Program-made: the position numbers and the translations under genes | In this document: positions 15,826 through 24,105 of the stretch, one piece after another | Layout: each line of letters opens with the position of its first letter | How positions within the stretch are numbered: position 1 is the stretch's first letter | The notes under the pieces: generated by a model | The model's database searches: none | Told to the model about the DNA's origin: nothing | The model's input: only the letters and a program-made list of their open reading frames with translations | Assembly: GCF_026627445.1 (NCBI RefSeq) | Contig: NZ_JAPNLJ010000035.1 | Location: 28,045-92,044, forward strand | Direction: 5' to 3' | From: Streptomyces sp. H27-H1 | Lineage (GTDB): Bacteria > Actinomycetota > Actinomycetes > Streptomycetales > Streptomycetaceae | Length of the DNA stretch: 64,000 nucleotides

Positions 15826-16590
15826 ATGAACGAACGACTGGACGGGCCCGCCCCCTTGGAGCCCATGCCCACCGACTGGCAGAAGGCGCTCGCCGTCGTG
15901 GCGCACCCCGACGACCTGGAGTACGGCTGCGCGGCGGCCATCGCGGACTGGACGGACGGCGGCCGCGAGATCGTCTACCTGCTCGCCACGCGCGGCGAGG
16001 CGGGCATCGACACCATCGACCCCGATGCGTGCGCCCCCCTGCGCGAGGCGGAGCAGCGCGCGAGCGCGGCCGTCGTCGGGGTGCCCACGGTGGAGTTCCT
16101 CGACCACCGCGACGGGGTGGTCGAGTACGGCCCGGACCTGCGCAGGGACATCGCGGCCGCCATCCGGCGCCACCGCCCCGAGCTGGTGATCACGCTGAAC
16201 CACCGGGACACGTGGGGCGGGGCCGACGGCGGCGGCAACTGGAACTCCCCCGACCACAAGGCGGTCGGCCGGGCCACCCTGGACGCGGCGAGCGACGCGG
16301 GCAACCGCTGGATCTTCCCCGAACTCCTCACGGAAAACGGCCTGGAGCCGTGGGACGGGGTGCGCTGGGTGGCGGTGTCCGGCACCACGACGCCCACGCA
16401 CGCGGCCGACGCCGGCCCCGGGATGGAGCGTTCGGTGAAGTCCCTGATGGAACACAAGGCGTACATCGCGGCGCTGACGGACGAGGACCCGGAGACGTAC
16501 GTACGCACCTTCCTGACGCGCAACGCCCTGCAGGTGGCGCCCCGGTTCGCGGGCCGCCCGGCGGTGGCGTTCGAGGTCTTCCCGCGTTGA
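15826..16590 (+). CDS. PIG-L family deacetylase
   Basis: A 254-residue zinc-dependent LmbE/PIG-L-type deacetylase; relatives remove acetyl groups from N-acetylglucosamine-linked molecules, including precursors of mycothiol. The metal site is AHPDDLEYG (His27, Asp30) together with His144 in NWNSPDHKAVG. This protein is shorter than and different from the mycothiol enzyme MshB, so the substrate stays open. The next gene, an enoyl-CoA hydratase, starts 24 bases after the stop and may be co-transcribed. Confidence 0.87.
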   Translation: MNERLDGPAPLEPMPTDWQKALAVVAHPDDLEYGCAAAIADWTDGGREIVYLLATRGEAGIDTIDPDACAPLREAEQRASAAVVGVPTVEFLDHRDGVVEYGPDLRRDIAAAIRRHRPELVITLNHRDTWGGADGGGNWNSPDHKAVGRATLDAASDAGNRWIFPELLTENGLEPWDGVRWVAVSGTTTPTHAADAGPGMERSVKSLMEHKAYIAALTDEDPETYVRTFLTRNALQVAPRFAGRPAVAFEVFPR

Positions 16591-16613
16591 GCGGTGCGCC
16601 CTAAGGTGTCCGC

Positions 16614-17447
16614 GTGATCGACACCATCAGCACGGAGATCGAGGAGGGTGAGGAACGGATCCGTCTGGACATCGCGGACGGGATCGCGGAACTCACCCTC
16701 TGCCGGCCGGAGAAGCTCAACGGCTGGAGCTGGGAGTCCACTCGCCAGCTCGGGCTGCTGGCGGACCGGATCCGCTTCGACCCGGCCGTACGGGTGGTGC
16801 TGCTGCGGGCCGAGGGCCGGGCGTTCTGCGCGGGCATCGACGTGACGGCCCCGGGCGGTGCGATCACGGGGGCCTCGGCCGCCGAACGCAACCGCAACTA
16901 CTACGAGGGCATCCGCTGGGTCCACGAACGCTTCGCGGTCCTGGCCCGGCTGCCGCAGCCGGTCGTGGCGGCGGTGCAGGGCTACTGCCTGGGCTTCGGC
17001 TTCGAACTCGCCCTCATGGCAGACATCCGGGTGGTGGCACAGGACGCCCTCTTCGCCCTGCCCGAGGCCCAGTTGGGCGTCGCGGTGGACGCGGGCGGCG
17101 ACCTGCGCATCGCCCGCGAGGCGGGAGCCGGCTGGGCCAAGTTCCTGGCACTGACGGGCCGCCGCATCGACGCCCGGACGGCGGAGCGCCTGAATCTGGT
17201 ACAACAGGTCGTCCCGCTCGATGAGTTGGAGCAGGTCTCCCGCGCGCTCGCGGCGGAGATCGCGGCCAATGCCCCGCTGGCCGTCCAGGGCATCAAGCGC
17301 GCGATCGACTCCTACGCGGACGCCGCTCTGCCCGCGGCCCTCGACCGCGTGGCGATGACGGCGGCCCTCACCCTCACCTCGGAGGACTCCCGCGAGGGCT
17401 ACGCCGCCAAGGCGCAGCGCCGGCCCCCGCACTTCACCGGAGGCTGA
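16614..17447 (+). CDS. Enoyl-CoA hydratase/isomerase family protein
   Basis: A 277-residue crotonase-fold protein acting on acyl-CoA thioesters. The oxyanion-hole motif GRAFCAGIDV and the segment GYCLGFGFELALMADIRV carry the first catalytic Glu position; PEAQLGVAVDAGGD keeps the second Glu but has Asp where the usual Pro-Gly-x-Gly-Gly has Gly. So hydratase activity is likely but a related isomerase or hydrolase is possible. GTG start at 16614. It follows the PIG-L gene closely and overlaps the FGE-like gene tail to tail by 14 bases. Confidence 0.85.
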   Translation: MIDTISTEIEEGEERIRLDIADGIAELTLCRPEKLNGWSWESTRQLGLLADRIRFDPAVRVVLLRAEGRAFCAGIDVTAPGGAITGASAAERNRNYYEGIRWVHERFAVLARLPQPVVAAVQGYCLGFGFELALMADIRVVAQDALFALPEAQLGVAVDAGGDLRIAREAGAGWAKFLALTGRRIDARTAERLNLVQQVVPLDELEQVSRALAAEIAANAPLAVQGIKRAIDSYADAALPAALDRVAMTAALTLTSEDSREGYAAKAQRRPPHFTGG

Positions 17448-18246
17448 GCACGGGCCGCACGGAGAAGGCGTCCCAGGCGTCCGCACCGTCCGGGCCGTAC
17501 ACGAACTCGGCCATCGAGGGGTTGCGGTTCGCCGTGGCCAGCGTCAGCCAGGCCCACAGGTCCCCGTAGCCGCCGCAGACGGACTCGCCGCCGTCCCCGC
17601 CGTGCACGGCGCCCGGGTCGCTGCTGAGCTCGGCAGTGTAGGAGTCGTAGGCGATGCGCAGCCCGAAGGCGTTGGGCTCGCACCGCGGTCCGCCCGCGCC
17701 GCCGCCCCAGGACGGTTCGTCGAGCGGGCAGGTGCCGCCCCACCGGAAGAGGGTGCGCGCCCCGGCCCCGCACGCGTGCTCCCACTCGTCGCCGCCGGGC
17801 ATCCGCAGCCCGCGCCCCGCGAGCAATGCGGGTATGTCGCAGGGGGGTTCGGTGAGCGCCTCGTTCTCCACCGCCATGAACACCGTCGCCAGGGTCACGG
17901 TCCGGGGCGGACTCAGCAACTCCGTGAGGTGCGCCTTGAGGTCGGGGCCGTACCCGAACTCCTCGTCCAGGCTTCGCGCGTAGTCGGCGGTCTGCTCCGC
18001 TGTGGGCTCCCATGCGTCCACATCGAACCCGAGGCGGACCGTTCCCCCGGGGACCAGCGCGAACTGCTGCCCGTCCCGCTCCACGAGGACACGGTGCAGC
18101 GGCCCGCGGAGATGCTCGACGACATCGACCGGGCCCACCCGTCCCCCCACCCGGTCGGCGGCTTCCCGGGCGAACCGTCGGACGTCCGGCAGCCCGAGCG
18201 AGCGCCACAGGTCAAGGGTCAGATCGGCGAGTTCCATACGGCCCAT
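17434..18246 (-). CDS. FGE-like protein of unknown function
   Basis: A 270-residue protein with pieces of the formylglycine-generating-enzyme/sulfatase-modifying fold: the signature-like RMPGGDEWEHACGAGARTLF followed by FRWGG, and PNAFGLRIAYDSYTAEL. The catalytic cysteine pair of true FGEs is not obvious, so this is more likely a structural relative. No signal peptide. ATG at 18246 is chosen; another at 18237 is equally unsupported by a ribosome site. It converges on the enoyl-CoA hydratase gene with overlapping ends. Function unknown. Confidence 0.65.
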   Translation of the reverse strand: MGRMELADLTLDLWRSLGLPDVRRFAREAADRVGGRVGPVDVVEHLRGPLHRVLVERDGQQFALVPGGTVRLGFDVDAWEPTAEQTADYARSLDEEFGYGPDLKAHLTELLSPPRTVTLATVFMAVENEALTEPPCDIPALLAGRGLRMPGGDEWEHACGAGARTLFRWGGTCPLDEPSWGGGAGGPRCEPNAFGLRIAYDSYTAELSSDPGAVHGGDGGESVCGGYGDLWAWLTLATANRNPSMAEFVYGPDGADAWDAFSVRPVLSLR

Positions 18247-18302
18247 GCTGCCCGGGGCCACTGACAACCGCGGCTCCGGGGCCCGGCGGCTCCGGAGCCC
18301 CG

Positions 18303-18905
18303 CTACTCCTCCAGGCGCAGGAGGGCCAGGGCGCGGGCCGAGACGGCCGGCAGGGGCTCGAGGCCGCCCTCGGCGGCCCAGTGCTCGAGGGCCACGGTGA
18401 CCGCGTCGATGAGGACGGCCGCCAAGACGCGCGTCTCCAGGGCGGCTTCGGGGCGGCCCGTACGGACAGCGAGGACCGGCACCAGGCGGTCCTGCATCGC
18501 GCGGGCGGCCGCCAGCCAGCGCAGGCGGATCTCCGGGACGCCGCTCATCACCTGGATGAGGCGGACCGTCTGCCCCGGCTCCTCGTAGCGCGCGTTCGCC
18601 GTCGCGGTGGTGAAGGCGGCCTGCGCCGCCTCCGTGAGCGGCTCCGCCGCGGGGCGCAGGGCGAGTTCCTCGACCAGGGTGGCGACTCCGGCGGTGAGGA
18701 CCGGGGTCAAGGCATCCTCCTTGGCCGGGCAGTACCGGTAGAAGGTGCGCAGCGAGATGCCGGCCGCCCGCGCGATGTCGTCGACCGTCGTGGCCTCGTA
18801 CCCCCGCTCCGAGAACAGCGCGGCCGCGGCCTCCGCGATCTCGTACCGGGTGGTCTCCCTGCGCCGCTCCGTCAACGACGGTCGGCTCGTACTCGCCGTG
18901 CTCAC
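18303..18905 (-). CDS. TetR-family transcriptional regulator
   Basis: A 200-residue TetR repressor. The head runs from about residue 12 (RRRETTRYEIAEAAAALF) through YEATTVDDIARAAGISLRTF to YRYCPAKED, a classic HTH; the C-terminal helices are family-variable. GTG at 18905 follows GGAGG by six bases. A longer start at 18989 would add an unlikely basic tail. No clear palindrome was noted upstream. Its target may be the FGE-like gene in front of it or the multicopper oxidase behind. Confidence 0.9.
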   Translation of the reverse strand: MSTASTSRPSLTERRRETTRYEIAEAAAALFSERGYEATTVDDIARAAGISLRTFYRYCPAKEDALTPVLTAGVATLVEELALRPAAEPLTEAAQAAFTTATANARYEEPGQTVRLIQVMSGVPEIRLRWLAAARAMQDRLVPVLAVRTGRPEAALETRVLAAVLIDAVTVALEHWAAEGGLEPLPAVSARALALLRLEE

Positions 18906-19026
18906 CGCAACCTCCAGGGACGGACGGGCAGGGACGGACGGGCCCAATGTGCCACACCATCGCACCCTGGCGCGTCGTGTCATAGGCACGTGGCATGCCA
19001 GTTGCGCTGCGAGCCCCCCGCCCCGG

Positions 19027-20589
19027 TTAGTGCCGGTGTGAGCCGGACGTGGGCGGGAGCTTCGGCGTGCCGGGCGGCTGACCGGGGCCGACCACCACGA
19101 ACTGGCCCATCATGCCCTTGTCCTCGTGGTAGAGCAGGTGGCAGTGGTACATGTACGGGGTGTTCGGGTCCGCGGGGCCGTCGAAGCGCAGTGCGATGCG
19201 GACCGTCGCACCGGTCGGGATGAAGACGGTGTCCTTCGGCCCGCGCGACGACGGGGGCGGGGCCGCGCCATTGATGTCAAGGACGCGGAACTGGACGTCG
19301 TGGACGTGGAAGTTGTGCGGCATCCCGTCGTCGTTGCGCAGGGTCCAGGTCTCGGCCGAGCCTCGGGTGACCGTCTCGTCCACCCGGGACATGTCCATTT
19401 TCCGGCCGTTGATGCCGGACATCTCGAGTTCGAAGAAGCGACTGCGGACCGAGTCCTCGCCGGTGGGGAGCGTCGACGCCACCAGCGACTCCGGCAACGG
19501 GGCCGACGGCCTCAGGGTGGGCGCCGCGCGCAGTTGCATCACGTCGAACGAGTCGTCGCCGCCGCCGAAACGCTGGTTCCAGAAGTCCAGCTCGGCATCC
19601 AGGGGGTAGGAACGCAGGATCCTGCGTTCGCCCGGCTGCATCCGTATGACGACCTCCGCACGCTCCCCGGGCGACAGGCGCAGGCGGCTGGTCTTCTGCG
19701 GGGCTTCGAGGAGGCCGCCGTCCGTGGCTATCTGCCAAAACTCGCGGCCGTCGTCGAGCCCGAAGGTGTAGACGCGGGCGGTGGAGGCGTTCAGCAGGCG
19801 CAGCCGCACCAGCTCGTCCTGGACGGTGACGTACGGGTCCAGCGTGCCGTTGACCATCGTCCGGTCGCCGAGGAAACCGACATTGCGCATCAGCTTGTGG
19901 CCGTGGTCGAGCTTCGCGCCGTCGAAGGTCACGTCCTGCACGATGGCCGGGATGTCATCGACCCCGTACGTCTTGGGCAGGGGCAGGGCCGCCGACTCTG
20001 CGTCGTCCAGGAGGAACAGGCCCGCGAGGCCCCGCTGGACGTGCGTCTCGGTCGCACCGTGCGGGTGCGGGTGGTACCAGAGCGTCGAGGCAGGCTGATC
20101 GACCGTCCACTCGGGGGCCCAGCTGCCGCCCGCCGGCACCATCTGGTGCGGGCCGCCGTCCATCGCGGCGGGCAGGTGCATACCGTGCCAGTGGACGGTG
20201 GATTCCTCCGGCAGGCTGTTGGCCACCTTCACCCGGACCTTCTCCCCCTTCGCCGCCCGGAGGGTGGGGCCGAGGTAGCTTCCGTTGAAACCCCAGGTCG
20301 GGGTCTTGGCCCCGGGGGTGAACTCGGTCTCTCCCGCCTGCATCCGCAGGTCGAAGACGCGGGTCCCGTCCGCCTCCACCGTGGACGCGGCGAGGGGCGG
20401 CACCGCGAGGGCGTCGCTGAAGTCCACCGCGCCCACGGTGGACACCTCGGCTCCGGTGTAGAGCCACGTGAACAGCACGCCGATGACAAGGGCGAGGCCC
20501 GCGACCAGTGAACCGAGGACCAGCAGCACCCGCTTCCAGCGCGCCATCCTGCGCTTGCCGCCCCGCCCACTGCTTTCGTTTTTCGCCAT
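19027..20589 (-). CDS. Multicopper oxidase (CueO/laccase-like), membrane-anchored
   Basis: A 520-residue three-cupredoxin oxidase that couples one-electron oxidations (metals or phenols) to reduction of oxygen to water. All four copper-binding blocks are present: HWHGMH (133-138), HPHPHG (173-178), HNFHVHD and the C-terminal HCHLLYHEDKGMM, whose Cys, His and Met bind the type 1 copper. A basic start and a hydrophobic stretch at 19-41 make a signal anchor without twin arginines. Copper tolerance or oxidation of phenolics outside the cell is the likely role; the window also holds two tyrosinases. Confidence 0.92.
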   Translation of the reverse strand: MAKNESSGRGGKRRMARWKRVLLVLGSLVAGLALVIGVLFTWLYTGAEVSTVGAVDFSDALAVPPLAASTVEADGTRVFDLRMQAGETEFTPGAKTPTWGFNGSYLGPTLRAAKGEKVRVKVANSLPEESTVHWHGMHLPAAMDGGPHQMVPAGGSWAPEWTVDQPASTLWYHPHPHGATETHVQRGLAGLFLLDDAESAALPLPKTYGVDDIPAIVQDVTFDGAKLDHGHKLMRNVGFLGDRTMVNGTLDPYVTVQDELVRLRLLNASTARVYTFGLDDGREFWQIATDGGLLEAPQKTSRLRLSPGERAEVVIRMQPGERRILRSYPLDAELDFWNQRFGGGDDSFDVMQLRAAPTLRPSAPLPESLVASTLPTGEDSVRSRFFELEMSGINGRKMDMSRVDETVTRGSAETWTLRNDDGMPHNFHVHDVQFRVLDINGAAPPPSSRGPKDTVFIPTGATVRIALRFDGPADPNTPYMYHCHLLYHEDKGMMGQFVVVGPGQPPGTPKLPPTSGSHRH

Positions 20590-20704
20590 GCCCTGACGCT
20601 ACGAACGGTGCTCGCGCTTCACATCGGGGGCCGACCCGGGCCTCACCCCGACTCCGCCCCCGAGACGGTTCAGGGGTACGGGCCGGCCGCCGTGCGGGTT
20701 GTTT

Positions 20705-21604
20705 TCACGCGGTGAACGGGCCCCGGCCCAACTGGTCGCGGATCGGTACCACTTCGGGATTGACCAGCGAGCGCCGCTGCCAGTTCGCCCCGTCCACCAC
20801 CAGGGTGTGGCCGGTGATGAAGCGGGCGTAGGGCGAGGCCAGGAAGGTCGCGGCCCAGCCCAGTTCGCGCGGTGCGCCGACCCGCAGCGCGGGCTGCCTG
20901 TTGTCCTTGGCGTCGGGGGCGGCCCGCTCCAGGCCGCCCCGGATGTCCTCGGTCATGTCCGCGTGCGGGAAGAGTCCCGGGACCAGGCCGTTGATCTGGA
21001 TGCCGTACGGCCCCCACTCGACGGCGAGGGTCTCGACGAGGTTCTTCACCCCGGCCTTGGCGGCGGCGCTGTGCGCGTAGCCCGGACCGCCGGTCCAGGC
21101 GTAGGAGGCGCCGATGTTCACGATGGACCCGGCGCTGCCCGTGGCGAGGTGGCGGCGGCCGAACTCCCGGGTCACGAACCAGGTGCCGGTCAGGGTGATG
21201 TCGACCACCGCCCGCCAGGCATTGGGGGACAAGTCCTCTGCGGGACAGGGGAAGTTGGCGGCCGCGTTGTTGACGAGTACGTCCGGGACCCCGCCGAAGG
21301 CCGCTCCGGCCGCGTCGAAGACCTCCGCGACCCGCTCCGGGTCCCGGATATCGCAGACGGCGGCCGTGACCCTGCCCGCTCCGGGTACGGCCGCCAGCTC
21401 TTCCTGGGCCGACTTCAGCTGTTCGATCCGGCGGCCGGCGATCACCAGATCCGCGCCGAGCCGCGCGAACTCGGTGGCGATGGCCTTGCCCAGCCCGGTC
21501 CCGCCGCCGGTCACGAGCACCGCCCGGCCGGTGAACGTGCCGGGCGGCAGGGCGGCGGAACCGAGCGGCGGGGGCGCGGGCAGACCGCGCAGGGGGTTAT
21601 CCAT
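20705..21604 (-). CDS. SDR oxidoreductase, 2,4-dienoyl-CoA reductase-like
   Basis: A 299-residue short-chain dehydrogenase. The NADP site is VTGGGTGLGKAIA, and NNAAANF marks the core. In place of the usual Tyr-x3-Lys motif the sequence is SAAAK, so the catalytic tyrosine position is Ser, as in 2,4-dienoyl-CoA reductases of the DECR type, whose sequence it also resembles at AVEWGPYGIQINGLVPG. It probably reduces an unsaturated acyl-CoA during fatty-acid breakdown. It lies just upstream of the multicopper oxidase on the same strand, but 115 bases separate them and no functional link is evident. Confidence 0.82.
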   Translation of the reverse strand: MDNPLRGLPAPPPLGSAALPPGTFTGRAVLVTGGGTGLGKAIATEFARLGADLVIAGRRIEQLKSAQEELAAVPGAGRVTAAVCDIRDPERVAEVFDAAGAAFGGVPDVLVNNAAANFPCPAEDLSPNAWRAVVDITLTGTWFVTREFGRRHLATGSAGSIVNIGASYAWTGGPGYAHSAAAKAGVKNLVETLAVEWGPYGIQINGLVPGLFPHADMTEDIRGGLERAAPDAKDNRQPALRVGAPRELGWAATFLASPYARFITGHTLVVDGANWQRRSLVNPEVVPIRDQLGRGPFTA

Positions 21605-21710
21605 GCGGCCATCGATAGCGTGCGCAGGCTCAGATCACCATGGCCGGAACACCGGCCGATACCGAGGCTCACTGCCACGGCCCACTGCCGCGACGGTCTG
21701 TTGCCGGGGC

Positions 21711-21790
21711 CTGCTACCGCGACCTATCGCTGCGGCCCATTACTGAGACCAACTGCTGCGACCTATTGCTGCGACCTATTGCTGCGGCAG
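21711..21790. repeat. Short degenerate tandem repeats
   Basis: GCTGCGACCTATT occurs twice head to tail (21755-21767, 21768-21780) and is followed by a partial copy; related pieces (CGCGACCTATC, CTGCGGCCCATT) precede it. The last copies run into the end of the secreted HAF-type gene and supply its final codons and TAG stop. Confidence 0.6.
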
Positions 21791-22900
21791 GTAGGCCTGC
21801 TTGCTGGCGCAGGTCCAGACGACCGGCCTCAGCTTGCCCTTCGCGTTCACGGCCGATCCGCCGACCCGGTCCCGGTCGGAGACCGCCTCCGCCGTGCTCG
21901 CGCCGTTCGGCGAGAGCCGGGGGAGCGCGAGTACCGGCCCGGAACCGGGCCACAGCTGCGCCTGGTCGGGCAGGGTCTGCGATTCCGGGTGGAACTTGGC
22001 CGTGCCGACGCTCACGCCGGTCGTCGGGCTGATCGCCTCGAAGGTGCCGTACGGGTGCGTGTTGAGCACCCCGGGGGAGGAGGCGGGGCCGGTGTGCGGC
22101 GGGGTCCAGACGAAGGGCTTGTACTCGTGCCACGGGCCGAGCCAGTCGTAGCCGACGACCCGTCCGCTCTCGTCCATGTCCTGGACGTAGCTGTCCTCGA
22201 ACCCTCCGCCGCCGCTCGGCGCCAGCGCCCGGGCGGGCGAGCCGTCCGCGGGCCAGATCAGCGGGTAGTTCCACCACTCGTGCCGGCCCGTCTCGGGGAC
22301 CTCGTAGTCCTGCTCCGCCAGGCCCAGGACGTCGCCCGCGGTGTTGACGGCGGTGACCATCCTGATGCGGGTCCCGGGGCCGCTGTCGGCGGGCAGGGGG
22401 AGCTCCCGAACCTTCAGGCCGTCCTTCCAGACCGTACCGACCCCCTGTGCGGTGGTGGAGACGACGTATCCGGCGTCGTTGACGTCCGCCTCGATGTCTG
22501 GCCAACCGCTCCCCGGGAGCTGGGTGACCGCCGCGTCCCCGGCCCGGTAGGTGAAGAGGTAGCCGCTCTCGCCGGTCACCCGGCCCAGCATCAGGCCGCT
22601 CCGGTTGACGGCGATCACCTCGCCCGTACGGGTCGCGTCGGCCAGCGGGACCAGGTGCAGCCTGGTGCCCGTCCAGTACACCGGCTTGTGGCCGGAGACG
22701 CCGACGGAGAGGTTGCCCGCGCCCAGGTCCAGGACCCCCTGGGTCGGCGCGCTGTCCGGGACGTAGGTGTCGGGTGCCAGATGTCCCAGTACCTGTATCT
22801 TCGGCGTGCACTTCGCCTCGGCGGCCGTGGCCGGGCCCGCCGCGGTGGCCAGACCCGCCAGGACGGCGGCGGCAGCGGCCGCGGACATGCTTCTTTTCAT
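21776..22900 (-). CDS. Secreted HAF-repeat-like protein
   Basis: A 374-residue exported protein. The signal peptide is MKRSMSAAAAAAVLAGLATA, cut near TAA-EAK. The mature part has repeated short beta units of the type VNRSGLMLGRVTG, VNDAGYVVSTT, VNTAGDVLGLA and MDESGRVVGYD, spaced 40-60 residues, as in HAF/beta-propeller extracellular proteins. Two cysteines lie near the ends (CTPKIQ and WTCASK) and could close the propeller. No catalytic motif seen. It starts alone behind its own promoter region; its last codons come from a tandem repeat. Confidence 0.65.
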   Translation of the reverse strand: MKRSMSAAAAAAVLAGLATAAGPATAAEAKCTPKIQVLGHLAPDTYVPDSAPTQGVLDLGAGNLSVGVSGHKPVYWTGTRLHLVPLADATRTGEVIAVNRSGLMLGRVTGESGYLFTYRAGDAAVTQLPGSGWPDIEADVNDAGYVVSTTAQGVGTVWKDGLKVRELPLPADSGPGTRIRMVTAVNTAGDVLGLAEQDYEVPETGRHEWWNYPLIWPADGSPARALAPSGGGGFEDSYVQDMDESGRVVGYDWLGPWHEYKPFVWTPPHTGPASSPGVLNTHPYGTFEAISPTTGVSVGTAKFHPESQTLPDQAQLWPGSGPVLALPRLSPNGASTAEAVSDRDRVGGSAVNAKGKLRPVVWTCASKQAYLPQQ

Positions 22901-23100
22901 GCGGTGGTTCCCCCTGGACTCGTGCTGTTCCCCGTTAAGTCATGACACGTGCACGCCACATGCTGCCCGAAGGGGGGCGGGAAGCGGCCGGATTTGCGGG
23001 AGTGGTCCGAGGCGGCCCGGATCCACTGGTTCACAGCAGCGCAAGCGACCGCTTAGTATGCCCGCGAGGCGTGGTTCCCATCGGCGGCTGGAGGCCCCGG

Positions 23101-24105
23101 ATGCAGGCATGGCGAGTACACACCCCAGGCGAGCCCCGCGAGGCCATGCGCCTCGAAGAGGTTCCCGAACCGGTGCCCGGCGAAGGCGAGGTGAGGCTCA
23201 AGGTGCTAGCCGCCAACGTCAACTTCCCCGACGCGCTGCTCGTGCGCGGCCAGTACCAGATCCGACCGCCGCTGCCCTTCACCCCCGGCGTGGAGATCTG
23301 CGGCGAGACCGACGACGGCCGCCGCGTCATCGCCAACCCGAGCCTGCCGCACGGCGGCTTCGCCGAGTACGTCACCGCCTCCGCGCGCGGCCTGCTCCCC
23401 GCCCCGGACACCCTCGACGACGCCGAGGCGGCCGCCCTGCACATCGGCTACCAGACGGGCTGGTTCGGCCTGCACCGCCGGGCCCGGATCCAGGCCGGCG
23501 AGACGCTCCTCGTGCACGCCGCCGCCGGAGGCGTCGGCAGCGCCGCCGTCCAGCTCGGCAAAGCCGCCGGAGCCACCGTCATCGGGGTCGTCGGCGGGAA
23601 GGCCAAGGTGCGCACCGCGGAGGAGCTCGGCTGCGACCTCGTCATCGACCGCACGAGCGAAGAACTCGTGGCCCGGGTCAAGGAGTTCACCGCCGGACGC
23701 GGGGCCGACGTGGTCTACGACCCGGTCGGCGGCGAGGCCTACACGGCTTCGGCCAAATGCGTGGCCTTCGAGGGCCGGATCATCGTCGTCGGCTTCGCGA
23801 GCGGCACCATCCCCGCGCCCGCGCTCAACCACGCCCTCGTCAAGAACTACGCCATCCTCGGCCTCCACTGGGGCCTGTACGCCGCCAAGGACCCCGCCGC
23901 GATCGCCGCCTGCCACGCCGAGCTCACCCGGCTCGCGGCCGACGGCGCCATCAAGCCGCTGGTCAGCGAGCGCGTACCGCTCGCCGGAGCCGCGGACGCC
24001 GTGCAGCGCCTCGCCGACGGGACCACCACCGGCCGGCTGGTCGTCGTACCGTCCCTGGACGCGGGGAGCCCGGCCGCGGCCGCCCAGGCCGGAGGCTCAC
24101 GATGA
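23101..24105 (+). CDS. NADPH:quinone oxidoreductase-like MDR protein
   Basis: A 334-residue zinc-free MDR-family oxidoreductase. VNFPDALLVRGQYQIRPPLP and FTPGVEICG are the quinone/enoyl reductase N-domain hallmarks, and the nucleotide fold begins HAAAGGVGSAAVQLGKAAG. There are no zinc-ligand cysteines. It is the first gene of a three-gene unit; its stop overlaps the next ATG (ATGA). With two acyl-CoA dehydrogenases behind it, it may reduce an enoyl intermediate or pass electrons on, but the pathway is not defined. ATG at 23101 is preferred to upstream in-frame starts. Confidence 0.87.
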   Translation: MQAWRVHTPGEPREAMRLEEVPEPVPGEGEVRLKVLAANVNFPDALLVRGQYQIRPPLPFTPGVEICGETDDGRRVIANPSLPHGGFAEYVTASARGLLPAPDTLDDAEAAALHIGYQTGWFGLHRRARIQAGETLLVHAAAGGVGSAAVQLGKAAGATVIGVVGGKAKVRTAEELGCDLVIDRTSEELVARVKEFTAGRGADVVYDPVGGEAYTASAKCVAFEGRIIVVGFASGTIPAPALNHALVKNYAILGLHWGLYAAKDPAAIAACHAELTRLAADGAIKPLVSERVPLAGAADAVQRLADGTTTGRLVVVPSLDAGSPAAAAQAGGSR

